Below are positions 26,114 to 34,853 of a stretch of 64,000 nucleotides of DNA, one piece after another. Where the stretch lies: the NCBI GenBank assembly GCA_040397235.1, contig JBBAWH010000003.1:99874-163873 (forward strand), given 5' to 3'. The position numbers and the translations under genes are program-made. Positions within the stretch are counted from its first letter, which is position 1; each line of letters begins with the position of its first letter. Source of the DNA: Limnocylindrus sp040397235. GTDB taxonomy: Bacteria; Chloroflexota; Limnocylindria; Limnocylindrales; Limnocylindraceae. The notes beneath the pieces were generated by a model. It was not told the DNA's origin, did no database searches, and was given only the letters and a program-made list of their open reading frames with translations.

Positions 26114-26557
26114 ATGAGTGAGATCGTTGGCCAGGCGTTGCTCGAAAAGTCGGTAGCGCACCTCGTCGCCGCGAGCGACAGCCCAGAACTCATTGCAAAA
26201 CTAATTCCTGGATGCGATGGTCTGCATCGCATCGATGCAGAGCACATAGAGGGCCGTCTCGCGACACAGGTTGCCGGCATTCCGATTGAGGCCGCCATCT
26301 CTGTTCGTCGCACTGTTGAGGTACTCAGCGGCGGCGTGACCCGACTGCATCTACGACTAAAAGTGCGCCCCGACATTGGCGGTCATGCGATTGTCGTTGC
26401 CCTCATTGATCTCACCGAGGCGAGCGCAACGAGCAGCAACGCCTCGTGGCGAACCTCAACGGAGCTTGATCCGATGCTCGCCGTAATGGCGGGGCAGCGT
26501 GTAGAAGAGTTCTTGCGCAGTTCGATTGACCACCTGATCGCGGGCCTCGCAAGCTAA
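26114..26557 (+). CDS. Possible CoxG/SRPBCC-like protein (147 residues)
   Basis: The stretch AKLIPGCDGLHRIDAEHIEG followed by strands of a VAGIPIEAAISVRR type resembles CoxG-like members of the SRPBCC ligand-binding fold, in which PGC/PGA near residue 35 is conserved. A C-terminal amphipathic helix VEEFLRSSIDHLIAGL ends it. The family assignment is tentative. It is probably cotranscribed with the preceding hypothetical gene. Confidence 0.55.
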   Translation: MSEIVGQALLEKSVAHLVAASDSPELIAKLIPGCDGLHRIDAEHIEGRLATQVAGIPIEAAISVRRTVEVLSGGVTRLHLRLKVRPDIGGHAIVVALIDLTEASATSSNASWRTSTELDPMLAVMAGQRVEEFLRSSIDHLIAGLAS

Positions 26558-26573
26558 GCGCGTCGCGTCGGCG

Positions 26574-27101
26574 CTAGGCGTTCAGCGCCACCCAGATTGC
26601 GGCGAGCACGATTAACGCCAAGGCGGCGATCATCAGCACCCACCCGGCGCGAAAGAGTGCACGCCCGCGGCTGATCGGCCACCAGGCAACAACGGAGCGC
26701 GCGATGCGCAGCGCCGCCTCAGCCATGGTGACAAAGAGTGGGATTGAGCCAATCAGGAGCGGCACCTTGACGATGCCATCGCTCCACTTTGCGCCAAGGT
26801 TCAGTGCGCTAATCACAATCGTGCCGCAGATGAGTGCAACAACGCTGAGATAAATGTAGCCGCCGCGCAGTGGCGTTGGGTCAGTCTCTGGAACGTATGC
26901 GGGGAGACCGTCGTCGGCGATTGGCACAGGCTGGCGATCGAGCTTGATCATCCCTGGCTCGTAGCGCTCATCAACGAGCACGCCGCGCATCAAATCACCT
27001 GCGTCCGGCGCCTCCTCGTGCGCGCCTGGGAGTGCGTGTGGCAGCGCCTCAGCGCCGTCGATCTGATCGGGGCGAATGATGCGTTGGCGCTCGTTGCTCA
27101 T
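26574..27101 (-). CDS. Hypothetical membrane protein (175 residues)
   Basis: A polar N-terminal half (about 85 residues, rich in Pro, Asp and Glu) precedes three hydrophobic segments near residues 85-105, 115-130 and 150-172. No family is recognised. Its ATG overlaps the end of the YdcZ-type gene by 4 bases, so it may assist or regulate that transporter. Confidence 0.65.
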   Translation of the reverse strand: MSNERQRIIRPDQIDGAEALPHALPGAHEEAPDAGDLMRGVLVDERYEPGMIKLDRQPVPIADDGLPAYVPETDPTPLRGGYIYLSVVALICGTIVISALNLGAKWSDGIVKVPLLIGSIPLFVTMAEAALRIARSVVAWWPISRGRALFRAGWVLMIAALALIVLAAIWVALNA

Positions 27102-27532
27102 CGTCGAGCGAGCAGGAAGCCGACAACCGCCAGAGCGATGCCGAGGATGCGCGTGGCGGTCACAGGGATGGCTGCGGCGCCAAGGAGGCCGAACCCATCA
27201 ATCGCGAGTGCGGCGCCGAGAGAGCCGAGGATGTAGATCAGGGTCGCCTCGGTCACGCCGAGCACCGGCACGGTGGTGGCAAATCCGGTCACGATCAGCG
27301 CGCCGAAGAGGCCTCCGGTCAGCAGGAGTGGTGGCACCCTTGTGGCCTCAACAAGCTGCAGCTTGCCGCTCAACAGCGCCACAACGAGCAGCACCGCAAG
27401 GCCGCCGATGAACGAGACAACGGCGGCGCTCACCGGATCGGTGCGGCGCCCGAGTTCGGCATTCACGATCGACTGCACCGATGAGCCGACACCAGCGGCA
27501 AAGATGAAGAAGGCCAAGGCTAGAAACTGCAT
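27098..27532 (-). CDS. DMT family transporter, YdcZ (DUF606) type
   Basis: The 144-residue protein has five hydrophobic segments. SVQSIVNAELGRRTDPVSAA and FIGGLAVLL are typical of the half-size YdcZ/DUF606 branch of drug/metabolite transporters, which act as dimers or pairs. The ATG at 27532 follows a GGGGGA site; an upstream start at 27574 adds unrelated polar residues. The cargo is unknown. Confidence 0.82.
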   Translation of the reverse strand: MQFLALAFFIFAAGVGSSVQSIVNAELGRRTDPVSAAVVSFIGGLAVLLVVALLSGKLQLVEATRVPPLLLTGGLFGALIVTGFATTVPVLGVTEATLIYILGSLGAALAIDGFGLLGAAAIPVTATRILGIALAVVGFLLARR

Positions 27533-27577
27533 GCGTCCCCCTTTATTGGTTTGACCCGAGCTACGAGCGGTCACTGG

Positions 27578-29071
27578 CTACTCGCCTTGGGCGCGGGTGA
27601 ATCCCTCTTCGCTACCCCACACACGGAGCTTCTCAAGGTGCACCCACGGTGCAACGCCCGCCACGCGAGCAGCGAGGGCGAGGAGCATCTCGTCAGGTAG
27701 GTCGGAGCCATCGGCGCGTGCCAGGTAGCGCGCACGGAAGAGTCCGGTCGGATCGAATGCCGGGGCAGCATTCGGCCACACGACCGTCCCCTTGCTCTCG
27801 ATCATCTTCAAGGTGAGCTCCTGCCCGGCGAGGGCGGAGAGCTTGGCGCCAAGTTCCGCTGGCGACATCAGCGACTGCAAGAAGAGGTCGAGGCCGACCA
27901 CACGCGCCACGCCGACTTCACGTTCGCGCGCCTCGCCACTGGTCCAGCGCGCATGCGGCTTCACATCAATGGGACGTGGGCGACTCGCGGCGGCAGGAAC
28001 AGTCGTTGGGCGTGAACCTAGGCTCTCGATCACCGCATCGGCGAAACCGCTGGTGCTCGTCGCCGCTTCAACATCGCCGCCCTGCTGGCGCACCACGTCT
28101 TGTGGCAGCGCCTTGCCGGCCTCGAGCGTTGCAAGAACAGCGTCCTCGACAACATCAGCAAGATCGGTTTCGCCCAGGTGGCGCAACATCATCGTCGAAG
28201 AGAGGATCAGCGCGGTTGGGTTGATCACATTCTTGCCGGCGTACTTCGGCGCAGAGCCGTGCACCGCCTCGAAGATTGCCACGCCGTCTCCGTAGTTGGC
28301 ACTCGACGCGAAGCCGAGTCCGCCAACAAGCCCAGAGGCGAGGTCGCTGATGATGTCGCCGTGCAGGTTTGTGGCCACCACCACATCAAACTGCGCTGGG
28401 TCTTTCACCATCTGGTGCGCAACGTTGTCAATGATCAAATGATTCGCCTCTAGTGACGGATACTCTTTGCTGAGATCACCACCGATCTGCTTGAAGAGTC
28501 CTTCGGTGAACTTCAGAATGTTCGCCTTGCTCGCAGTGGTGACCTTATGTCGACCTTCGCGCAATGCAAGCTCATAGGCGAAGCGAATGATCTTCTCGGA
28601 TCCCGTGCGGCTGATCAGCTTGACCGCCTGCGCCACGTCATGCGTCTGCAGATGTTCGATGCCGGCGTAGAGGTCTTCAACGTTCTCGCGCACGATGACC
28701 ATGTTGATCCCTTCACCCTTGTAGCGCGTTGGCACGCCGGGGAGTTCACGCGCAGGGCGAACGTTGGCGTACGTTTCAAAGAGTTTGCGCAGCGTGACGT
28801 TGGCACTCTTTTCGCCGAAGCCGACCGGCGTCTCGAGTGGCCCCTTCAGTGCGACGCGCGTGCGCTCGATGCTGTCACGCGTTGCCTTCGGCACGCCAGA
28901 AGTGTCGCCCTTCTTGAAGACCTCGGCACCAGCCTCGGTCTCCTCCCAGTCGAAGACCACGCCCGCCGTTGCGGCGGCGGCATCGAGGACGCGCTTCGTG
29001 GCGAGGGCGACCTCGGGGCCGACCCCGTCGCCAGGGATGAGGGTGATGGCGTGGCGTCGTGGGGTGGTCAT
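27578..29071 (-). CDS. icd: Isocitrate/isopropylmalate dehydrogenase family, long Thermus-like isocitrate dehydrogenase
   Basis: The 497-residue protein carries the beta-decarboxylating dehydrogenase core over residues 1-335: LIPGDGVGPEV, VRENVEDLYAG, DNVAHQMVKDP, TNLHGDIISD and FEAVHGSAPKYAGKN. An extra C-terminal region of about 150 residues follows. That total length matches the Thermus isocitrate dehydrogenase, which also has a long tail, and supports a TCA-cycle role over leucine synthesis. The ATG follows TATCCT by 6 bases, so it has its own promoter after the P450 gene. Confidence 0.87.
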   Translation of the reverse strand: MTTPRRHAITLIPGDGVGPEVALATKRVLDAAAATAGVVFDWEETEAGAEVFKKGDTSGVPKATRDSIERTRVALKGPLETPVGFGEKSANVTLRKLFETYANVRPARELPGVPTRYKGEGINMVIVRENVEDLYAGIEHLQTHDVAQAVKLISRTGSEKIIRFAYELALREGRHKVTTASKANILKFTEGLFKQIGGDLSKEYPSLEANHLIIDNVAHQMVKDPAQFDVVVATNLHGDIISDLASGLVGGLGFASSANYGDGVAIFEAVHGSAPKYAGKNVINPTALILSSTMMLRHLGETDLADVVEDAVLATLEAGKALPQDVVRQQGGDVEAATSTSGFADAVIESLGSRPTTVPAAASRPRPIDVKPHARWTSGEAREREVGVARVVGLDLFLQSLMSPAELGAKLSALAGQELTLKMIESKGTVVWPNAAPAFDPTGLFRARYLARADGSDLPDEMLLALAARVAGVAPWVHLEKLRVWGSEEGFTRAQGE

Positions 29072-29077
29072 GCGATC

Positions 29078-29083
29078 AGGATA
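29078..29083 (-). promoter_or_regulatory. -10 element, leaderless start of isocitrate dehydrogenase
   Basis: TATCCT lies 6 bases before ATG 29071 on the minus strand, in the 18-base gap after the P450 gene. Confidence 0.5.
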
Positions 29084-29089
29084 GCGGGG

Positions 29090-30340
29090 TTAGCGTGCGG
29101 AGCTGGGGGCGGCGATCGGCAGGTTCACATAGCCGCGGAATTGGAAGCCGGGGCGGCGCACTGCGCCCGGAAGGAGCGTGATCTCGGGGAGCGCCTCCGC
29201 CAACGCGCCGAAGAGGAGCTCGAGTTCCAGGCGGGCCAGCGGCGCGCCGATGCAGAAGTGGATCCCGCCACCGAACGAGAGGTGTGATGTCTCGCCACGC
29301 GCGATGCTGAAAGTGTCGGGGTTCTCGTACTTCTCGGGGTCGCGGTTCGAGGAGCCGATCATGAGGCCCACCTTTGAGCCGCGTGGGATCTGCACGCCAC
29401 GCACCTCAAAACCCTCGTCGAGGACCCAGCGCTGAAAGAATTGCAACGGCGGATCCCAGCGCAAGATCTCTTCGATCGCACTCTTCATCGGCACCGTTCC
29501 GGCACGCAACAGCTGCCACTGATCTGGATTCGCCGCGAAGGCCGCGACACCATTAGAGGCGGCATTCACCGACGCCTCGTGGCCGGCCATCAGGAGCACC
29601 ATCACGGTGGAGATCACCTGCTCGTCGCTCAGGTGTTCGCCATCAACGGTTGCATCGATGAGGCCGGAGAGCAGGTCGTCGGCCGGTTGACGTCGGCGAG
29701 CCCGAATGAGGTCGGCAACGTAGGCGGAAAATTCACGCACGGCGAGGTTGGCATGGTCCTTCACCGCGTCAGACGGCGCCGGCTCATACATTGAGACCAC
29801 GTCGTGGGAGAGGGCCAGGATGCGCATGCGGTCGGGCTCGGGGACGCCGATCAGCTCACAGATGATCGTGAGCGAGAGTGGCTCGGCGAGATCCTGCACC
29901 AGATCGAGGCTGCCCCGCTCCCGTGCGGCGGCAATGCGCTCACTGATGAGGCGGCTCGCCGGCTCGCGCTGCGCCTCGGTGGAGCGTGGGGTGAAGGCGG
30001 TCGTGACCAGGCGACGCAACTTGGTGTGGTCGGGCGGCTCGAGGGCGATCATGTCCCAGCGCTCGAAGGCCTTGAAGTCGGGGTAGCGGTCGTCGCGCCA
30101 CGGCTGCAGGTCAGCCTTGTCGCGAATGAACTCTTCGGGGGTGTAGCGCTGCGAGAAGTTGGAGCCGAGGCGCTTGTCACGCCAGGCGGCATGCACGTCG
30201 GCGTGGTGGGTAATGAAGTGGATCCCGCTCTGCGGCGAGTGCCAGACAGGGCCGTGCTCCCGCAGCCGGGCATAGGAGGGGAAGGGATCGAGCGCGGTGG
30301 CTGGGTCGGTTGGGTCGAAGAGGAGCCCCGAATCGGCCAT
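29090..30340 (-). CDS. Cytochrome P450
   Basis: The 416-residue soluble P450 has the I-helix motif LLMAGHEASVN, the K-helix ExxR in EEILRWDPP and the heme-cysteine loop FGGGIHFCIGAPLARLE. Size and lack of a membrane anchor place it among bacterial class I enzymes that need separate ferredoxin partners; none is encoded nearby. It starts 4 bases after the nucleoside phosphorylase stop and so appears to belong to the end of the ECF transporter operon, though a chemical link is not evident. Confidence 0.94.
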   Translation of the reverse strand: MADSGLLFDPTDPATALDPFPSYARLREHGPVWHSPQSGIHFITHHADVHAAWRDKRLGSNFSQRYTPEEFIRDKADLQPWRDDRYPDFKAFERWDMIALEPPDHTKLRRLVTTAFTPRSTEAQREPASRLISERIAAARERGSLDLVQDLAEPLSLTIICELIGVPEPDRMRILALSHDVVSMYEPAPSDAVKDHANLAVREFSAYVADLIRARRRQPADDLLSGLIDATVDGEHLSDEQVISTVMVLLMAGHEASVNAASNGVAAFAANPDQWQLLRAGTVPMKSAIEEILRWDPPLQFFQRWVLDEGFEVRGVQIPRGSKVGLMIGSSNRDPEKYENPDTFSIARGETSHLSFGGGIHFCIGAPLARLELELLFGALAEALPEITLLPGAVRRPGFQFRGYVNLPIAAPSSAR

Positions 30341-30344
30341 GGGG

Positions 30345-31130
30345 TTACGCCCCAGCGGCGCGGTCTCGGGCGATCAGGAGGCGCAGGCCGTGTACAGCCG
30401 TGTCGATCACCGGATCAATGGAGAAGTTCTTCATCGAGGCCTGCGACTCTTCGTGCGTCATGGAGGGGCTCCCTGCGCAGACCATGATGCCGCCCGCGCG
30501 TGCGCGCAGGGTTGCCGCAACGATGAAGAGGGTTGCGGACTCCATCTCGGAGCTGATCGCGCCGCCGCCAACCCAGGCCTTCCAGCGGCGCGCGAGATCG
30601 TCGGCCACCGGCATGCGCCCTGGCTCGACCTCTCCGTAGAAGGAATCTTTCGACTGCGCCACACCAACGCGGTGACGCACCTTGCGCTCGCGCGCCGCAT
30701 CACGCATCGCCAACACCACATCAAGATCGGCGACCGCGGGGAACTCCATCGGCAGGTAGTGACTGCTCGTCCCCTCATCGCGAATGGCGCCACTGATCAC
30801 CGCCAGGTCGCCGGTCTGCATATCGGGCTGCATGCCGCCCGAGGTCCCCACGCGAATGAAGGTGTCGGCGCCAATGGCGTGCAGCTCTTCGGCGGCGATC
30901 GCCGTTGATGGGCAGCCAATACCAGTTGAGGTACAGGCAACGGGCACGCCATCAAGCTCGCCGACCCAGGTGGTGTACTCACGCTTCTGTGCCACAAACC
31001 GCGGGTTATCAAATCGGCGGGCAATTACCTCAACGCGCCCTGGGTCTCCCGGCAGCAGCACATAGCGCCCAACGTCGCCTTTTTTTAGGCCAAGGTGGTG
31101 AACGGTGCCGTCTGGCTCAAAGATTGCCAT
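30345..31130 (-). CDS. Nucleoside (uridine-type) phosphorylase, copy 1
   Basis: The 261-residue enzyme of the PNP/UDP phosphorylase family has GDPGRVEVIA for phosphate binding, IRVGTSGGMQ and the base/ribose loop SSEMESATLF. It releases a base and ribose-1-phosphate from a nucleoside. It starts 6 bases after the EcfT stop, tying it to the ECF transporter. It is closely similar to the copy at 38211-38999. Uridine preference is suggested by the overall UDP-type layout but not proven. Confidence 0.9.
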   Translation of the reverse strand: MAIFEPDGTVHHLGLKKGDVGRYVLLPGDPGRVEVIARRFDNPRFVAQKREYTTWVGELDGVPVACTSTGIGCPSTAIAAEELHAIGADTFIRVGTSGGMQPDMQTGDLAVISGAIRDEGTSSHYLPMEFPAVADLDVVLAMRDAARERKVRHRVGVAQSKDSFYGEVEPGRMPVADDLARRWKAWVGGGAISSEMESATLFIVAATLRARAGGIMVCAGSPSMTHEESQASMKNFSIDPVIDTAVHGLRLLIARDRAAGA

Positions 31131-31136
31131 GTGGCG

Positions 31137-32030
31137 CTACGAGCTAACCATCGCGCGGATGGCCACGACGAAAACACCGAAAAAGACGATGATGCCAAAC
31201 GTAAACATCAACATGGCAACGATTGGCGCGAACACGAGCGGCGTTGACGCCGACTGCCCCCAGTTCTGCACGCCATAGATTGTTAAGCCCATCATGACCA
31301 CGATCCCGAGAAGGGCGACAAATAGATCGAACGGCCCACTAGGCACACGGCGATAGGATGTTTTGACACCCTTCGAGCCGAAGGCACGCGACTCAAGGCT
31401 GATCGCAAGTTGCTGGACTCGCTCAACCGCACCGGCCGCAACCGGTACGAACGAAGGAATAATTGATCCGAAGCCTGTTCCCTTCATGCCGCGCGAACGT
31501 TGTGCCGCAAGCACCAGCTGGACCTCACGCTGCAAAACTGGTACGAGCTGCAGTGTCATTGAGATCATGAAGTTAATAAGGTAGGGAACACGCATGCGTG
31601 CAAGCGAGGCAAAAAGGTCTGATGGGTGCGTTGAAAGAATAAGCGCAAAAGCGAGAACTTGGAATGAGGCGACGCGCAGCATGAGCGAGATCGCATGCGA
31701 GAGTCCTTCGCCGTAGATCTTAAGCGGACCAAAGAACAGTTCTTGCGTGCACGTTGAGCCACAGAGTACCGGCGATAAGCCTTGAATCACGATGATGGAG
31801 GCGGTGATCGGCGTGAACAGTACCATTACGCGGAGTAGTGGCTTGATGGTCTTCGAACTCACCGCAACCGCCAAGCCGAAAAGTAGCAGCCCGAAGAGCG
31901 GCAGGGGCTGGTAGGTCGTGAAGCAGAAGATGCCCGCTGGGATCAACCATGCGAATTTTGCTACTGGGTCAAGGCGGTGCATCCACGAAGTTCCACGAAC
32001 ATGGCTAACTGAGACACTCGGTCCGTACAT
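31137..32030 (-). CDS. ecfT: ECF transporter T component (EcfT/CbiQ family)
   Basis: The 297-residue membrane protein is the energy-coupling subunit. It has SWMHRLDP near the N-terminus, several membrane segments and the two coupling-helix motifs AQRSRGMKG and SLESRAFGSKG that dock into the ATPases. Its ATG overlaps the stop of the second ATPase (TGATG). With the S and A subunits it forms a complete dedicated (group I-like) ECF importer. Confidence 0.92.
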   Translation of the reverse strand: MYGPSVSVSHVRGTSWMHRLDPVAKFAWLIPAGIFCFTTYQPLPLFGLLLFGLAVAVSSKTIKPLLRVMVLFTPITASIIVIQGLSPVLCGSTCTQELFFGPLKIYGEGLSHAISLMLRVASFQVLAFALILSTHPSDLFASLARMRVPYLINFMISMTLQLVPVLQREVQLVLAAQRSRGMKGTGFGSIIPSFVPVAAGAVERVQQLAISLESRAFGSKGVKTSYRRVPSGPFDLFVALLGIVVMMGLTIYGVQNWGQSASTPLVFAPIVAMLMFTFGIIVFFGVFVVAIRAMVSS

Positions 32031-32860
32031 CAGGCGGCTCCCCTCTTGCCGAGCTCTTTGGCGAGCTCATCAACACTCAGCGCGACAGGCTTCCCCTTGC
32101 GACTCTTGAGTTGCAACGAGATCTGCGTGATCTGTGGCGGCACAATGTGGGTGCGGGTCATGACTTCGGTATCCCCGAATACCTCGCGCGCAGTGCCGTC
32201 GGCGATCACCTTGGCGTTCCACATCACGATCATGCGCTCACTCACATCAGCCAGGAGCGGCATATCGTGTGAGACGCAGACTACGGTTGAACCCTGCTTC
32301 GTCAACCGGCGAATCAGGTCATTGATCACCTTGGTGGTCTGATGGTCTTGGCCGGTGGTGGGCTCGTCGAGCACGAATACCTTCGGGCCCATCGTGAAGA
32401 CCGAGGCGATCCCAACCAACTTGCGCAGCGGGAAGCTCAGGCGGTAGGGGTGCATCTCGGCGTACTGCTTAATGTCGAAGAAGACGAGCGCCTCATCCAC
32501 TCGACGCGCCACCTCATCCGGCGGCAGCCCCAGATTTGTTGGGCCGAAGGCTAGCTCGGCGCGGACGTTCGTAGCGAAGAGCTGGTGATTCGGGTTCTGG
32601 AAGACATAACCGACGATCGAGGACATCTGCTGCACGGTATTTTTCGCCGTGTCCTTACCGTCAACCACAATGCTCCCCGAGACCGGCTTAAGTAGCCCGT
32701 TGAGCAGCTTGGTTAGCGTGGTCTTTCCAGAGCCATTCTGGCCCACGATGCCGACCGACTGCCCCTCGGGAATCTCCAGGCTGACGCCATCAAGTGCAAG
32801 CACAGCACCGTTTGCATAAACGTAGCGCGCGTCAGTCACCTTGATCATTGGGCTGCTCAT
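32030..32860 (-). CDS. ecfA2: ECF transporter ATPase A' with degenerate signature motif
   Basis: The 276-residue ABC ATPase has Walker A GQNGSGKTT, an intact Q-loop FQNPNHQ, Walker B VFVLDEPTTG and the switch histidine in SHDMP. The ABC signature, normally LSGGQ, reads LSFPLRK. The partner ATPase has the opposite defect, so this looks like a specialised pair and not a dead gene. The ATG at 32860 overlaps the upstream stop (ATGA); the frame to 32878 is longer but inside that gene. Confidence 0.92.
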   Translation of the reverse strand: MSSPMIKVTDARYVYANGAVLALDGVSLEIPEGQSVGIVGQNGSGKTTLTKLLNGLLKPVSGSIVVDGKDTAKNTVQQMSSIVGYVFQNPNHQLFATNVRAELAFGPTNLGLPPDEVARRVDEALVFFDIKQYAEMHPYRLSFPLRKLVGIASVFTMGPKVFVLDEPTTGQDHQTTKVINDLIRRLTKQGSTVVCVSHDMPLLADVSERMIVMWNAKVIADGTAREVFGDTEVMTRTHIVPPQITQISLQLKSRKGKPVALSVDELAKELGKRGAA

Positions 32861-33702
32861 CCGCGGGCCTCCAACCATTTAATTGCCTCGCCGGTCGTGA
32901 CCGGCAGATTCTTTGCGCCAGACTTTGAGAGGGCGATTGCCAGGTCGGTCGCCTGCGGCACGCGAATGCCGATCTTGGCAAGCTCATCACCACGAGAGAA
33001 CACTTCGGTTGGCGTGCCGATCATGAGGATTTTCCCTTCATGGAGCACCACGATACGATCGGCATAGGCGGCTAAGACTTCAGATTCGTGCTCCGCAACG
33101 ATGACGGTAAGACCCTCTTCACGGTTCAACTTACGTGCGAGTTCAAAAACCTCCTCTTTCCCGATTGGGTCAAGGTTTGAGGTTGGCTCGTCCATAAAGA
33201 GGATCTTGGGTTGCATCGCAAGCACCGAAGCAATTGCGAGGCGCTGCTGCTGTCCACCCGAGAGTCCCATCGGCGAGCGCTCCTCAAAGCCGGCAAGACC
33301 GACCGTAGTGAGCGCAGCGCTTACTCGTGGTGGCATCTCCTCGTTCGGCACACCGAGGTTTTCAAGCCCAAGCGCAACCTCTTCGGCTGCGCTGACTTGG
33401 CTCATCTGAAATTCAGGATTATCGAAGACGATGCCAACGGTGCGCGCCATTTCACGGACTGGTGTGGTTGAGGTATCGAGTCCTTCAACAGTGACCTGCC
33501 CCTCATAGATGCCCATCGTGCTCTGGGGCACAATGCCGTTAATGGAGAGGCCGAGGGTGGTTTTTCCGGCGCCGTTCAGGCCCATGATGCCGAGATACTC
33601 GCCGCGCGTAATCTCTAGATTGATGTTGCTGAGCGCCGGTCGTTCGCCGCTTGAATAGGTGAAGCTCAGGTTCTCAATCTTTACGACGACATCTCCAGGC
33701 AA
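32857..33702 (-). CDS. ecfA1: ECF transporter ATPase A with altered Q-loop
   Basis: The ABC ATPase has Walker A GLNGAGKTT, a full signature LSGGQQQR, Walker B ILFMDEPTSNLDP and switch histidine AEHES. In the Q-loop the glutamine is replaced (FDNPEFQ). I choose a TTG at 33702 because GGGAGG lies 5 bases before it and the protein then starts PGDVVVKIENLSF; an ATG at 33729 has no ribosome site. A hairpin separates it from the small membrane-protein gene upstream. Confidence 0.92.
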   Translation of the reverse strand: MPGDVVVKIENLSFTYSSGERPALSNINLEITRGEYLGIMGLNGAGKTTLGLSINGIVPQSTMGIYEGQVTVEGLDTSTTPVREMARTVGIVFDNPEFQMSQVSAAEEVALGLENLGVPNEEMPPRVSAALTTVGLAGFEERSPMGLSGGQQQRLAIASVLAMQPKILFMDEPTSNLDPIGKEEVFELARKLNREEGLTVIVAEHESEVLAAYADRIVVLHEGKILMIGTPTEVFSRGDELAKIGIRVPQATDLAIALSKSGAKNLPVTTGEAIKWLEARG

Positions 33703-33754
33703 TGGATCCTCCCTCTCTGCTCTGCCCATCGTAGTGGGCTGGTAGTCAAGAGAA

Positions 33755-33788
33755 CCGCCCGATCGCACTATGCGGTGCGACCGGGCGG
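33755..33788 (-). terminator. Intercistronic hairpin inside ECF operon
   Basis: Arms 33755-33768 and 33775-33788 form a 14-pair stem with one G-T pair and a 6-base loop. On the minus strand it is followed by TTCTCTT. It lies between the S-component side (S plus 72-residue protein) and the ATPase genes, where it could lower downstream expression or protect the upstream RNA. Confidence 0.6.
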
Positions 33789-33821
33789 CTGTCACGCATC
33801 GATGCGCGACGGTGCGTTAAC

Positions 33822-34040
33822 TCAGTCCTTCGCGCGAATGACTGCTACGCCCGCGCCGAGCGTGAAGAGACCCGCCAGCACATTCATTGCTGCCAGCGTT
33901 GGAAATGCCTGATCGGGAGCGTCAATCTTGATGCTTCCGACTGCGAACGGAAGCACGAGAATGAACACGCCCATTGCGAGAACGCCAACCGCTGCGGCCT
34001 CTCGAGGCCCGACGGTTGCGCCACCTGAATCCTTAGCCAT
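33822..34040 (-). CDS. Small two-span membrane protein in ECF operon
   Basis: The 72-residue protein has two hydrophobic segments (about residues 15-35 and 48-67), the second ending VIRAKD. GGAGGATC precedes the ATG. It sits 11 bases after the S-component stop. No family is recognised; position suggests an accessory to the S component. Confidence 0.72.
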   Translation of the reverse strand: MAKDSGGATVGPREAAAVGVLAMGVFILVLPFAVGSIKIDAPDQAFPTLAAMNVLAGLFTLGAGVAVIRAKD

Positions 34041-34051
34041 GGTGATCCTCC

Positions 34052-34744
34052 TTAAGCTGCAGCGCCGGCTTGCTGAATTGCGATCAGCAAGAAGGCGATA
34101 CCAACGGCAAGACCGATGAAGACGTACTTGAGCACGCCTGTCTGGTCAGTCTTCGGGAGGCCAACGCCAGCGGTGAGGCCGGACGGAAGCGCCTGAAGAA
34201 TTGCCAAGCCAACGAACGTTGCGATGAGCTTGTCCGCGAACGAGCCTGGAAGGCCGCCGAGGAACGAAGCCTGAAGGGTGCCCAAGCCGGCAGCGCTAAT
34301 GGCTGCGACGAGCGCATCCGACGAGTGCCCGGTGGCACCGCCGAAGACGAACGTAATGATTGGAGCGGCCATCGCCTGAACGGCAATTCCGCAAATTGCA
34401 CCGACGACGATTAGGCCGGGGAGCGACTTGCCGAGACCGAAGCTGCGAATGCCGTAGCCCCAAACGAGGGCGCCAACGACGTTGCAGAGGGCGAATGGAA
34501 TGCCGACGGGTCCGTTAACCAACGAACCAGCGGTATTCGTGATGATTCCGGTGAGGGCGCCCCACCATGGTCCGAGCGCGACGGCTACGACCATGGTCCC
34601 GATCATGTCGAGGAAGATCGGCACCTTCACGATTCCAATGATGAATCCGCCAACAATGTTGAGGGCCGCCATTACTGGCACAAGGACCGCAACATACGAG
34701 AGCGGGATTCGCTGGGCGGCGCGTGCCGCTGCTGCTCCTGACAT
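34052..34744 (-). CDS. ECF transporter S component (substrate-binding membrane protein)
   Basis: The 230-residue protein has about six membrane segments with the S-component features VPIFLDMIGTMVVAVALGPW, an early Ala-rich helix and WGALTGIITNTAGSL. It would bind the cargo. Neighbouring genes for nucleoside phosphorylases, a nucleoside hydrolase, ribokinase and Qng1 make a nucleoside or queuosine-like cargo likely; the S family itself does not name it. GGGAGGAA precedes ATG 34744. A longer frame to 34903 covers the leader and is rejected. Confidence 0.83.
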   Translation of the reverse strand: MSGAAAARAAQRIPLSYVAVLVPVMAALNIVGGFIIGIVKVPIFLDMIGTMVVAVALGPWWGALTGIITNTAGSLVNGPVGIPFALCNVVGALVWGYGIRSFGLGKSLPGLIVVGAICGIAVQAMAAPIITFVFGGATGHSSDALVAAISAAGLGTLQASFLGGLPGSFADKLIATFVGLAILQALPSGLTAGVGLPKTDQTGVLKYVFIGLAVGIAFLLIAIQQAGAAA

Positions 34745-34847
34745 CTCTGTTCCTCCCTTTCGTCGGTCCCCACTGAGAGAGCCGACCTGTTTCGCCTTGG
34801 GTGACAACGCCACCCTTGGCCTTACAACCAAACGGCAACCCGCCGTT
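34745..34847 (-). promoter_or_regulatory. Structured 5' leader of the ECF operon
   Basis: The leader of about 100 bases contains three short perfect hairpins: AACGGC/GCCGTT at 34831-34847, GGGTG/CACCC at 34799-34815 and GTCGG/CCGAC at 34762-34786. It matches no riboswitch class I know (not purine, preQ1, THF or TPP by eye). Length and structure make ligand or attenuation control possible. Confidence 0.4.
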
Positions 34848-34853
34848 GGGCGC

